Shown here in pieces: positions 38,965 through 47,915 of a DNA stretch of 64,000 nt (positions are counted from its first letter, which is position 1; each line of letters starts with the position of its first letter). Both the position numbers and the translations under genes were made by a program. The notes under the pieces are model-generated. The model did not search any database and was not told the origin of the DNA. It saw nothing but the letters and a program-made list of their open reading frames with translations. The DNA is from Streptomyces cylindrosporus (GTDB lineage: Bacteria; Actinomycetota; Actinomycetes; Streptomycetales; Streptomycetaceae), in assembly GCF_022698165.1 (NCBI RefSeq), contig NZ_JALDAY010000005.1:558001-622000 (forward strand). The letters are read 5' to 3'.

Positions 38965-41012
38965 ATTGTGGGTGACCCTCCGATCTGCGGGGTGGACGGT
39001 CGCAGGACGGTGAACACGTGCGCGGGACGGGTGCCCGGTTCCAGGCGCACGTAATTCGCCCTGCCCCAGTGATAGGTCTCGCCGGTGAGCTCGTCGCGCA
39101 CCGGCACCGACTCGTGCCAGTCCAGGCCGAGTTGCGGCATGTCCAACGAGACCGTGGCCTCCTGGGTGTGGTGAGGGTCGAGGTTGACGACCACCAGAAC
39201 CGTGTTCGAGCCGCTCCGTTTCGAATACGCGATCACCGCGTCCTGGTCCGCGTGGTGGAAGTGGAGGTCGCGCAGCTGACGGAGGGCGGGGCTCGCACGC
39301 CGGATCGCGTTGAGCTTGGTGATCAGGGGCGTGATGGTGCGGCCTTCGCGTTCGGCGGATTCCCAGTCGCGTGGGCGGAGTTGGTATTTCTCCGAGTCCA
39401 GGTACTCCTCGCTGCCGTCGCGCAGCGGGAGGTTCTCGCACAGTTCGTAGCCGCTGTAGAGGCCCCAGGTGGGGGAGAGGGTGGCGGCGAGCACGGCGCG
39501 CAGCTCGAAGGCGGGCCGGCCGCCGCGCTGGAGGAACTCGTGCAGGATGTCGGGGGTGTTGACGAAGAAGTTGGGCCGCATGTAGGCGGCCGTCTCCCGC
39601 GACAGCTCGGTGAGGTAGTCGGTCAGTTCCTGCTTGCTGGTGCGCCAGGTGAAGTAGGTGTACGACTGCTGGAAGCCGATCTGGGCGAGGGTGCGCATCA
39701 TCGCCGGCCGGGTGAACGCCTCGGCCAGGAAGATCACGTCCGGGTCGGTGCGGTTGATCTCCGCGATCACGTGCTGCCAGAAGACGACCGGCTTGGTGTG
39801 CGGGTTGTCCACCCTGAAGATCCGCACCCCCAGGTCCATCCACAGCCTGAGGACCCGCAGGGTCTCGGTGATCAGGCCGTCGAGGTCGGCGTCGAAGGCG
39901 ATGGGGTAGATGTCCTGGTACTTCTTGGGCGGGTTCTCGGCATACGCGATGGTGCCGTCGGGGCGGTGGTGGAACCACTCGGGGTGTTTGTGCACCCAGG
40001 GGTGGTCGGGGGAGCACTGCAGGGCGAAGTCGAGGGCGATCTCCAGGCCGTGCCGGGCGGCTTGCTGCACGAACCAGGCGAAGTCGTCGAGGGTGCCCAG
40101 CTGGGGGTGGACGGTGTCGTGGCCGCCCTCGGGGGAGCCGATGGCCCAGGGCACGCCGACGTCGTCGGGGCCGGCGGAGAGGGTGTTGTTGCGGCCCTTG
40201 CGGAAGGTGGTGCCGATGGGGTGGATCGGGGGGAGGTAGACGACGTCGAAGCCCATCGCGGCGATCGCCGGCAGGCGGCGGGCGGCGGTGCGGAAGGTGC
40301 CGTGCGGCTGCTGGGGGGTGCCCTCGGAGCGGGGGAAGAACTCGTACCAGGCCCCGTACAGGGCGCGTTCCCGCTCGACCAGGAGGGGCAGGGTGTCGGA
40401 GGCGGTGACGAACTCCCGCAGCGGGTGCGCGGCCAAAACCGCGTCCACCTCCGGCGTCAACGCCGCCGCCAGGCGGGAGGCGGCGGGGCGGGCCTCGTCG
40501 CGCAGCGCGTCGACGGCGCTCAGTACTATGTCACATAGCACTGGCGGCACCCCCTCGGCCGCCCGCTCGTACAGCCGCGCCCCTTCCTCCAGCACCAGCT
40601 CCGTGTCCATCCCCGCAGGGATCTTGATCTGGGCATGGTGGCGCCAGGTGGTGATCGGGTCGCCCCAGGCCTCGACGGTGTACGTCCAGTGGCCGGGGTC
40701 GCCGGCGGTGACGGTGGCGCCCCAGCGGTCGGTGCCGGGGGCGAGCTCGCGCATCGGCGTCCAGGGGCCCGGAGTGCCGTCAGGGGCGGTCAGGACCACA
40801 TTGGCGGCGACCGCGTCGTGGCCCTCGCGGAAGACGGTGGCCGAGATCTCGAAGGACTCGCCGGTGACGGCCTTGGCGGGCCTGCGGCCGTGCTGGACGA
40901 CCGGTTGGACGTCGAGGACGGGTATGCGCCCGATGCCGGCGGTGGCCTGGGGCGTCGAGGGCGGTTCGGTACGGGGTGTCGGGGGTGCCGACGAGTGGTG
41001 CGTGGCGGGCAT
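38961..41012 (-). CDS. glgE: alpha-1,4-glucan:maltose-1-phosphate maltosyltransferase
   Basis: 683 aa from ATG 41012 (AGGAG six bases upstream). GH13_3 enzyme that adds maltosyl units from maltose 1-phosphate to alpha-glucan. An N-terminal beta domain (IPVLDVQPVVQHGRRPAKA) and helical insert precede the barrel: VVYLPPIHPIGTTFRKGRNN, ALDFALQCSPDHPW, nucleophile Asp402 in IFRVDNPHTKP, acid Glu431 in IFLAEAFTRP. The 29-residue spacing equals that of the characterised S. coelicolor pair D394/E423 (literature knowledge). First gene of the glgE-treS-pep2-glgB run; a terminator and a subtilisin gene separate it from glgP. Confidence 0.96.
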
Positions 41013-41171
41013 GACCGCTCCTGTCCGCGTCAACGTGGGTGGGCGGATGGTTATGGGGAGGGGGTCCTGCGTGGGGTCTATCGTGCAACGTACCGGAGGA
41101 GCCTTCCCACCCTTTTCGGGTGAGCATTCCGGAACTTTGTTAACTACTCACGCGTATGTCTACACACAAGA

Positions 41172-41201
41172 CCGGCCCCGCTCGTGAACGAACGGGGCCG
41201 G
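41172..41201 (-). terminator. terminator of the subtilisin gene
   Basis: CCGGCCCCG (41172-41180) pairs with CGGGGCCGG (41193-41201), 9-bp stem, 12-base loop, 39 bp past the protease stop on the minus strand, in the gap before glgE. Confidence 0.7.
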
Positions 41202-41239
41202 AATCCAGACTCTCGGATGACGAGCCCGGGACTCTGCCA

Positions 41240-42442
41240 CTAAGAGGGCGGCACCTGGAGAAGTTCGTCCGGCGAGCCGAGGCCGCGGCCGGAGACCTTC
41301 CCGGACACCGCCAGCTTGACCAGCGCCTTGGCGACCTGCGCCGGCGTGGCCGTCGGACGGTCGGCCAGGTAGAGCGCGGCCGTGCCCGTGACGTGCGGTG
41401 TCGCCATGGACGTACCGGAGAAGGTGGCTTTTCCGGTGTCGCTCGCGTAGGAGGCCGAGGTGATCGAGACTCCGGGGGCGAACAGGTCGACGGCCGAGCC
41501 GAAGTTGGAGAAGCTCGCCCGGGTGTCCGCCTTGTCGGTCGCGCCGACCGTGATCGCTTCCCGGACGTCCGCCGGGGAGTAGAGCGCGGCGGGCAGGCCG
41601 TCGTTCCCGGCGGCGACGGCGTACGTGACGCCGGACGCGATCGAGTTGCGTACGGCGGCGTCGAGCTGGGCGTTGTGGTAGCCGCCCAGGCTGAGGTTGG
41701 CGACCGCGGGCTTGTGCGCGTGCCTGGTCACCCAGTCGATGCCCGCGATGACCTGGGCCGTCGTACCGGAACCGTTGTTGTCGAGGACCCGGACGGCGAC
41801 GACCTTCGCCTTCTTGGCCACGCCGTACTTCGTGCCGGCGATGGTGCCGGCGACGTGCGTGCCGTGGCCGTTGCCGTCGGAGGCGGTCTTGTCGTTTCCG
41901 ACGAAGTCCCAGCCGTAGCTCGCGCGGCCGCCGAAGTCCTTGTGGCTGATCCGGATGCCGGTGTCGATGACGTACGCGGTCACCCCGGCGCCCGCGGACT
42001 CCGGCCAGGTGTAGCTGCGGTCCAGCGGCAGGCCCTGCTGGTCGATCCGGTCCAGACCCCAGGACGGCGGGTTCTGCTGGGTGTGGTCGAGGCTCACGCG
42101 GGTGTCCTGGACGACCGAGGCGACCTGTGAGTCCGCGGCGAGCCGCTTCGCCTGTCTCTCGTCGGCCCTGATCGAGTAGCCGTTGAGGACCGTGCCGTAG
42201 GTATGGCTTATTTTCGCCCCGTATTTCTCGGCTATGCCCTTACCGGCGGCCGACGGAGCCTTCGCACCCCCCTTGAGTGTCACCAGGTAGCTTCCGCCGA
42301 CGGAGCCGGGCTCACCGGCGCCGAGTATCCGCCCCTCCGGTACGGCGTGCGCGGGCAGGGTGGTGGCCGACAGCGTGGCGGCGCAGGCCACCGCGGTCAG
42401 TCCCGCTGCCCAGCGCAGACGCCGTGTTCGCGTCCGCGTCAT
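41240..42442 (-). CDS. secreted subtilisin-like serine protease (S8)
   Basis: 400 aa from ATG 42442 (GGAGGGGA about nine bases upstream). Signal peptide MTRTRTRRLRWAAGLTAVA... ending LPAHA; an I9 propeptide (SYLVTLKGGAKAPSAAGKG to VASVVQDTRVSLD) that folds and inhibits the protease until cleaved; then the S8 domain with Asp in AYVIDTGIRISHKDFGG, His in DGNGHGTHVAGTIAG, oxyanion Asn in YAVAAGNDGLP and Ser in FSGTSMATPHVTGTAA. Proteinase K/aqualysin-like. It lies between glgE and glgP, divergent from glgP by 260 bp, and has no evident link to glycogen metabolism. Confidence 0.95.
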   Translation of the reverse strand: MTRTRTRRLRWAAGLTAVACAATLSATTLPAHAVPEGRILGAGEPGSVGGSYLVTLKGGAKAPSAAGKGIAEKYGAKISHTYGTVLNGYSIRADERQAKRLAADSQVASVVQDTRVSLDHTQQNPPSWGLDRIDQQGLPLDRSYTWPESAGAGVTAYVIDTGIRISHKDFGGRASYGWDFVGNDKTASDGNGHGTHVAGTIAGTKYGVAKKAKVVAVRVLDNNGSGTTAQVIAGIDWVTRHAHKPAVANLSLGGYHNAQLDAAVRNSIASGVTYAVAAGNDGLPAALYSPADVREAITVGATDKADTRASFSNFGSAVDLFAPGVSITSASYASDTGKATFSGTSMATPHVTGTAALYLADRPTATPAQVAKALVKLAVSGKVSGRGLGSPDELLQVPPS

Positions 42443-42702
42443 GGTCGAGTTCCCCTCCCTTTGACTCCGTTGGGCAGCGTCTCGTGCGGTGTGAAGCGCC
42501 ACAAGGGGGCCTACGGGGGCGGAATCGGCCATGTCGGCCATGGGGGACGAGTGAAGGTTGCGGCGATTTCCGGACTGTGTCCGGCTGCGGGGTGGTGTTC
42601 GACGTCCCGTGGTTAGGAGACCCCTCTCCCCGATACCGTCGGGGATGACGACAGGACGCACACCGCGGTGCGTCCTCTTCCGCACGCCTGACGAGGTGGC
42701 AA

Positions 42703-45321
42703 GTGAAGGCTATCCGTCGATTCACCGTCCGACCTGTCCTGCCCGAACCCCTCCTGCCGCTCAGCGACCTGGCCCGCAATCTGCGCTGGTCCTGGCACGC
42801 GGAGACCCGAGACCTGTTCCAGTCCGTCGACCCCGAGCGCTGGGCCGCCTCGGACGGAGATCCCGTACGGCTCCTGGGCAGCGTGTCGCCGACGCGACTG
42901 GCGGAGCTCGCCGAGGACCGCCGCTTCCTGCGCCGGCTCACGGCGGTCGCGGACGATCTGCGCGACTACGTCACCGGCGACCGCTGGTACCAGGCCCAGC
43001 CCGGTGAACTCCCCGCCGCCGTCGCCTACTTCTCACCCGAGTTCGGCATCACGGCCGCCCTGCCGCAGTACTCCGGCGGCCTCGGCATCCTGGCCGGCGA
43101 CCATCTCAAGTCCGCCAGCGACCTGGGCGTTCCGCTGATCGGTGTCGGCCTGCTCTACCGGCACGGCTACTTCCGCCAGTCCCTGTCCCGGGACGGCTGG
43201 CAGCAGGAGCACTACCCGGTCCTCGACCCCAACGAGCTGCCGGTGGCGCTGCTCAAGGAGAGCGACGGCACCCCCGCCCGGGTCTCCCTCGCCCTGCCCG
43301 GCGGCAAACAGCTGCACGCCCGCATCTGGCTCGCCCAGGTCGGCCGCGTCCCGCTGCTGATGCTCGACTCCGACGTCGAGGAGAACGACGTCGGCGAACG
43401 CGGCGTGACCGACCGGCTCTACGGCGGCGGCAGCGAGCACCGGCTGCTGCAGGAGATGCTGCTCGGCATAGGGGGCGTGCGCGCGGTGCGGACGTACTGC
43501 CGGCTCACCGGTCACCCGGCGCCGGAGGTCTTCCACACCAACGAGGGCCACGCAGGCTTCCTCGGCCTGGAGCGCATCGCCGAACTCTGCGCCGAGGGGC
43601 TGGACTTCGACTCCGCGCTCGAGGCGGTGCGCGCGGGGACCGTGTTCACCACGCACACCCCCGTCCCGGCCGGCATCGACCGCTTCGACCGCGAGCTGGT
43701 GGCCCACCACTTCGGCCCCGACGCCGAACTCCCGCGCATCGACGTCGAACGCGTCCTGCGGCTCGGCATGGAGACCTACCCCGGCGGTGAACCCAACCTC
43801 TTCAACATGGCCGTGATGGGCCTGCGCCTGGGCCAACGCGCCAACGGGGTCTCGCTGTTGCACGGCCAGGTCAGCCGGGAGATGTTCTCCGGGCTGTGGC
43901 CCGGGTTCGACCCGGAGGAGGTGCCGATCACCTCCGTCACCAACGGCGTGCACGCCCCCACCTGGGTCGCCCCCGAGGTCTTCCGGCTCGGCGCCCGGCA
44001 GATCGGCGCCCAGCGCACCGAGGACGCGATGACCGTCGGCGGCTCGGACCGCTGGGACGCGGTCGGCGACATCCCCGACCAGGACATCTGGGAGCTGCGC
44101 CGCAGCCTGCGCGAGCAGCTCGTCGACGAGGTGCGCGAGCGGCTGCGCGCCTCCTGGCGGCAACGCGGGGCGGGCACCGCCGAGTTGGGCTGGATCGACG
44201 GGGTCCTCGACCCGGACGTCCTCACCATCGGATTCGCGCGGCGCGTCCCCTCGTACAAACGCCTGACGCTGATGCTGCGCGACCGGGACCGGCTGATGGA
44301 CCTGCTGCTGCACCCCGAGCGGCCGATCCAGATCGTCGTCGCCGGCAAGGCGCATCCGGCGGACGACGGGGGCAAGCGGCTCGTGCAGGAACTGGTGCGG
44401 TTCGCGGACGACCCGCGGGTGCGGCACCGGATCGTCTTCCTGCCCGACTACGGCATGGCGATGGCGCAGAAGCTCTACCCCGGCTGCGACATCTGGCTCA
44501 ACAACCCGCTGCGCCCGCTGGAGGCCTGCGGCACCTCCGGCATGAAGGCGGCGCTCAACGGCTGCCTCAACCTCTCGGTCCTGGACGGCTGGTGGGACGA
44601 GTGGTTCCAGCCCGACTTCGGCTGGGCGATCCCCACGGCCGACGGCACGGGCACCGACCCCGACCGCCGGGACGCCATAGAGGCCGACGCCCTCTACGAC
44701 CTCCTCGAACAGCGGGTGGCCCCCCGCTTCTACGAGCGCGGACAGCACGGACTGCCCGACCGCTGGATCGCGATGGTCCGCCAGACGCTGACCCACCTCG
44801 GCCCGAAGGTGCTGGCGGGACGCATGGTCCGCGAGTACGTCGAACGCCTCTACACCCCGGCCGCGCACGCCCACCGCGCGATGGACCCCGACTCCGCGCG
44901 CGAACTCGCCGCCTGGAAGGGGCGGGTGCGGGCCGCGTGGCACGGGGTGACCGTCGACCACGTGGAGACCTCGGCCGCCACCGCCACCGCGGAACTCGGC
45001 ACGACGCTCGGGCTGCGGGTGCGGGTGGGCCTCGGCGACCTGAGCCCCGACGACGTCGAGGTGCAGGTCGTCTCCGGCCGCGTCGACCCGGAGGACCACA
45101 TCGCGGACGCGACGACGGTGCCGCTGAAACCGGCGGGCGGCCCGGACCCGGAGGGCCGCTGGGTCTACGAGGGCCCGCTCTCCCTGGAGCGCACCGGCCC
45201 CTACGGCTACACCGTCCGTATCCTCCCCGAGCACCGACTCCTCGCGTCCGGCGCGGAGTTGGGCCTGGTGGCGGTGCCCTCGGAGGAGGCCGCGGAGGGG
45301 GCGGGGGTGCTGTTCCGGTGA
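42703..45321 (+). CDS. glgP: alpha-glucan (maltodextrin/glycogen) phosphorylase
   Basis: 872 aa from GTG 42703 (GAGGTG upstream). GT35, actinobacterial type with an N-terminal DUF3417 extension (MKAIRRFTVRPVLPEPLLPLSDLARNLRWSWH). It phosphorolyses alpha-1,4-glucan to glucose 1-phosphate. Landmarks: YFSPEFGI, PQYSGGLGILAGDHLKSASD, HTNEGHAGFLGLERI, and the pyridoxal phosphate Lys region ACGTSGMKAALNGCLNLSVLDGWWDEWF. GlgP degrades the polymer built by the divergent glgE operon, so the locus holds synthesis and breakdown of the same glucan. A 20-bp tandem duplication spans its stop codon. Confidence 0.94.
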   Translation: MKAIRRFTVRPVLPEPLLPLSDLARNLRWSWHAETRDLFQSVDPERWAASDGDPVRLLGSVSPTRLAELAEDRRFLRRLTAVADDLRDYVTGDRWYQAQPGELPAAVAYFSPEFGITAALPQYSGGLGILAGDHLKSASDLGVPLIGVGLLYRHGYFRQSLSRDGWQQEHYPVLDPNELPVALLKESDGTPARVSLALPGGKQLHARIWLAQVGRVPLLMLDSDVEENDVGERGVTDRLYGGGSEHRLLQEMLLGIGGVRAVRTYCRLTGHPAPEVFHTNEGHAGFLGLERIAELCAEGLDFDSALEAVRAGTVFTTHTPVPAGIDRFDRELVAHHFGPDAELPRIDVERVLRLGMETYPGGEPNLFNMAVMGLRLGQRANGVSLLHGQVSREMFSGLWPGFDPEEVPITSVTNGVHAPTWVAPEVFRLGARQIGAQRTEDAMTVGGSDRWDAVGDIPDQDIWELRRSLREQLVDEVRERLRASWRQRGAGTAELGWIDGVLDPDVLTIGFARRVPSYKRLTLMLRDRDRLMDLLLHPERPIQIVVAGKAHPADDGGKRLVQELVRFADDPRVRHRIVFLPDYGMAMAQKLYPGCDIWLNNPLRPLEACGTSGMKAALNGCLNLSVLDGWWDEWFQPDFGWAIPTADGTGTDPDRRDAIEADALYDLLEQRVAPRFYERGQHGLPDRWIAMVRQTLTHLGPKVLAGRMVREYVERLYTPAAHAHRAMDPDSARELAAWKGRVRAAWHGVTVDHVETSAATATAELGTTLGLRVRVGLGDLSPDDVEVQVVSGRVDPEDHIADATTVPLKPAGGPDPEGRWVYEGPLSLERTGPYGYTVRILPEHRLLASGAELGLVAVPSEEAAEGAGVLFR

Positions 45322-45350
45322 GATCCGGGTTGTTCCGGTGAGATCCGGGT
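45311..45350. repeat. 20-bp perfect tandem duplication at the glgP stop
   Basis: TGTTCCGGTGAGATCCGGGT occurs at 45311-45330 and again at 45331-45350. The first copy contains the glgP TGA; the second supplies a redundant in-context copy. Confidence 0.9.
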
Positions 45351-45355
45351 GAGCC

Positions 45356-45874
45356 CTAGAACTCCGACACGGGGGCGCACAGCCTCTGCAGGACCTTGCC
45401 GCAGCGCCGCGCGTACGCGGTCTGCAGCCCCCGTGTCGCCGGGCCGCCGGCCCTCGCGTACCACTTGGCCGCGCGGCTGAAGGCGGTCACGGTCAGCCAG
45501 ACCGTGCCGTCACCGGTGCGTTCCACGACGAAGGACTCCTCGCCGCACTCCGGGTGCCCGGTCAGCGTGCCGTACGCCCAGCCGGCGCGGCGGGGTTCCT
45601 CGACCGTGTAGACGATCCGGCACGGGGCCTTGATCATGCCGGCGAGGGTGACGGTGACGTCGACGTCCTCGGCGGCGCGTGGCGCGCTCGCTTCGACGCC
45701 CACGCCGAGCTCGCGGTGCATCTCCCAGGTGAGCACCGCCTCCGACGCCCTGCGGAAGACCTTCTCGCCCTCGCCGATGCGCGTACGCACATGCAGCGGG
45801 CGGAAGCCGGGCGGGCAGAAACCGCCGCGGCGGGTGCCGCCGACGTCGTCGTACGTGAAGTCCTCCATGCGCAT
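45356..45874 (-). CDS. DUF1990 family protein
   Basis: 172 aa from ATG 45874 (ATG 45868 also possible; no strong ribosome site). The whole length matches DUF1990: FTYDDVGGTRRGGFCPPGFRPL at the start, IGEGEKVFRRASEAVLTWEMHR, the core IVYTVEEPRRAGWAYGTLTGHPECGEESFVVE, and the C-terminal FSRAAKWYARAGGPATRGLQ. It is a small cytosolic protein of unknown function, possibly of the START/SRPBCC-like lipid-binding type. It converges on glgP with about 34 bp between and follows the M4 protease terminator. Confidence 0.85.
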   Translation of the reverse strand: MRMEDFTYDDVGGTRRGGFCPPGFRPLHVRTRIGEGEKVFRRASEAVLTWEMHRELGVGVEASAPRAAEDVDVTVTLAGMIKAPCRIVYTVEEPRRAGWAYGTLTGHPECGEESFVVERTGDGTVWLTVTAFSRAAKWYARAGGPATRGLQTAYARRCGKVLQRLCAPVSEF

Positions 45875-45888
45875 GGGACACAAGGGTA

Positions 45889-45927
45889 GGGCGGCACCCG
45901 GGAATGCCTTCGCCCCGGGTGCCGCCC
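45889..45927 (-). terminator. terminator of the first M4 protease gene
   Basis: GGGCGGCACCCGGG (45889-45902) pairs perfectly with CCCGGGTGCCGCCC (45914-45927), 14-bp stem, 11-base loop, 17 bp after the protease stop. Confidence 0.85.
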
Positions 45928-45943
45928 GCCAACCCCCCTCGGG

Positions 45944-47608
45944 CTAGCTGACGTTCACGGCCGTCCAGGCCGCCTTGACCGCCGCGTACTCGGTGCTGCT
46001 GGAGCCGTAGAGGGCCGCGGCGGCGCTCAGGGTGCCGGTGCGGGCGCCCGAGTACTTGGTGGTGGAGGTGAAGTACTCGGTCAGCGCCTTGTACCAGATC
46101 TGCAGCGCCTTGTCCCGGCCGATGCCGGTGACCGTGGAGCCGTTGTACGTCGGCGAGTTGTAGCTCACGCCGTTGATCGTCTTCGAACCGCTGCCCTCCG
46201 AGAGGAGGTAGAAGAAGTGGTTCGCGACGCCGGACGAGTAGTGGACGTCCAGGTTGCCGACGGAGGAGGACCAGTAGTCCGCCGAGCCGCCGTCCTTGCT
46301 GGGCTTGTCCATGTAGCGCAGCGGGGTGCCGTCGCCGTTGATGTCGATCTTCTCGCCGATGAGGTAGTCGCCCACGTCGGAGGAGTTGGCCGCGTAGAAC
46401 TCCACGCCGGTGCCGAAGATGTCCGAGGTGGCCTCGTTGAGGCCGCCGGACTCACCGCTGTAGTTGAGGCCCGCGGTGTTGGCGGTGACGCCGTGGCTCA
46501 TCTCGTGGCCGGCCACGTCCAGCGAGGTCAGCGGGTGGGTGTTGCTCGACCCGTCGCCGTAGGTCATGCAGAAGCAGTCGTCGTCCCAGAAGGCGTTGAC
46601 GTAGCTGCTGCCGTAGTGGACGCGGGAGTAGGCGCCGACACCGTCGTTCTTGATGCCGGAGCGGCCGAAGGTGGACTTGTAGAAGTCCCAGGTCTCCTGC
46701 GCACCGTAGGCGGCGTCGGCGGCGGCGGTCTGGTCCGTGGTGGAGCTGGACGCGGCACCGGTGCCCCACGTGTTGTCGGCGTCGGTGAACAGCGTGCCGG
46801 TGCCGGAGGACGTGGTGTGCTTCAGGTTGTAGGTCTTGTGACCGCCGCGGGTGGTGTCGTACAGCTGGTACGTCGAACCCGACAGGGTGGTGGTCAGGCT
46901 GACCGTGCCCGAGTACAGGGTCTTGCCGGTACCGGTGGCGTTCTCGATGGCCTGGTACTCGTAGAGCTTCTTGCCGGTCGCGGCGTCGGTGATGACGTGC
47001 AGCGCGTTCGGCGTGCCGTCGTCCTGGAGGCCGCCGACGACGGTCTCGATGGCGAGGACGGGCGTGCCCGAGCCGGCCCAGATGACCTTGCGGGCCTTGT
47101 CCGCGGAGGTCTTGTCCGAGCCCGCGGCCTTGGCGGCGGTCAGGGCCTGCTTCTCCGCCTTGGCGGTGGTGATGGCCGGCTTGAGCGAGGCCACCTTGAT
47201 GGTCGCCTTGGTCGCCTTGGTGACGCTCGCGGTCTTGCCGTCCTTCGTCGCGACGACCAGGTCGCCGCCGAGGACCGGCAGGCCCGCGTAGGTGCGCTCG
47301 TAGCGGGTGTGCACCGTGCCGTCGGCGTCCTTGACGACGTCCTTGACGACCAGCTTCTCCTTGGTGCCGAGGCCTATGTTCTGGGCGGTCTCGGCGGCGC
47401 CGGCCTCGGCCTTCTGGATGAGCGAGACGCGAGAGGCGTTCGACAGCGCGGCGGCCGCTGCGGCCGGCCGAGCACTGGCCGTGTCCGCCTGGGTCGGGGC
47501 GGCGGAGGCCACACCGGTGGTCAGACCGGTGGTGAGCAGGGCTCCGGCGGCGACAGCGGTCGCGATGGCCAGAGTCGAGCGCTTGTGACGCGCGTAGAGG
47601 GGGGTCAC
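45944..47608 (-). CDS. secreted thermolysin-like zinc metalloprotease (M4)
   Basis: 554 aa from GTG 47608 (AAGGAG upstream). Signal peptide ending GVASAAPTQ; an FTP/PepSY propeptide (LGTKEKLVVKDVVKDADGTV, RYERTYAGLPVLGGDLVV, NALHVITDAATGKKLYEY); then the catalytic domain with Zn motif HEMSH in LDVAGHEMSHGVTANT, third ligand Glu in GGLNEATSDIFGT, and the proton-donor His region VHYSSGVANHFFYLLSEG. No C-terminal extension. It is a tandem paralogue of the next gene at 47916-49937; both were probably made by duplication. Exported and self-processed. Confidence 0.95.
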   Translation of the reverse strand: MTPLYARHKRSTLAIATAVAAGALLTTGLTTGVASAAPTQADTASARPAAAAAALSNASRVSLIQKAEAGAAETAQNIGLGTKEKLVVKDVVKDADGTVHTRYERTYAGLPVLGGDLVVATKDGKTASVTKATKATIKVASLKPAITTAKAEKQALTAAKAAGSDKTSADKARKVIWAGSGTPVLAIETVVGGLQDDGTPNALHVITDAATGKKLYEYQAIENATGTGKTLYSGTVSLTTTLSGSTYQLYDTTRGGHKTYNLKHTTSSGTGTLFTDADNTWGTGAASSSTTDQTAAADAAYGAQETWDFYKSTFGRSGIKNDGVGAYSRVHYGSSYVNAFWDDDCFCMTYGDGSSNTHPLTSLDVAGHEMSHGVTANTAGLNYSGESGGLNEATSDIFGTGVEFYAANSSDVGDYLIGEKIDINGDGTPLRYMDKPSKDGGSADYWSSSVGNLDVHYSSGVANHFFYLLSEGSGSKTINGVSYNSPTYNGSTVTGIGRDKALQIWYKALTEYFTSTTKYSGARTGTLSAAAALYGSSSTEYAAVKAAWTAVNVS

Positions 47609-47838
47609 ACAAGCTCCTTGTGGTGGGGGAGTCCTGACCCGGAGTGGGGCTGCCGGGCAAGGGGTTGCTGTGAAGTTGTGCGGCGGTTGTGAGGAAGAGT
47701 GACATCAAGGCGCGTACATGTCAGGACCCTCAAGTGATGTTGGCTGAAAAACGACCCCCGGGTGAACATTGCAGGAATGTAAACCGAGTTGACCTGGGTA
47801 AAGCGGCAATCATCGGTGCGTAAGAGGGTGGCAAAAAG
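47609..47838. promoter_or_regulatory. leader and promoter region of the first M4 protease gene
   Basis: Reading on the minus strand, TCCTGACA (complement at 47719-47726) may be a -35 region, and the leader has the complement of GGGGTTGCTGTG (47661-47672). Both elements recur before the second M4 gene (50076-50083 and 50026-50037), so the duplicated genes kept their control region. Confidence 0.45.
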
Positions 47839-47880
47839 AGGGCGCCGCCCCGGTGGGTCGAACCACCGGGACGGCGCCCT
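47839..47880 (-). terminator. terminator of the second M4 protease gene
   Basis: AGGGCGCCG (47839-47847) and CCGGTGG (47850-47856) pair with CCACCGG (47863-47869) and CGGCGCCCT (47872-47880), 16 bp with a small internal loop and a 6-base apex, 36 bp after the protease stop. Confidence 0.9.
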
Positions 47881-47915
47881 GAATCCGGGCCGAGGGGCCG
47901 CTCGGGCCCTGCGGT

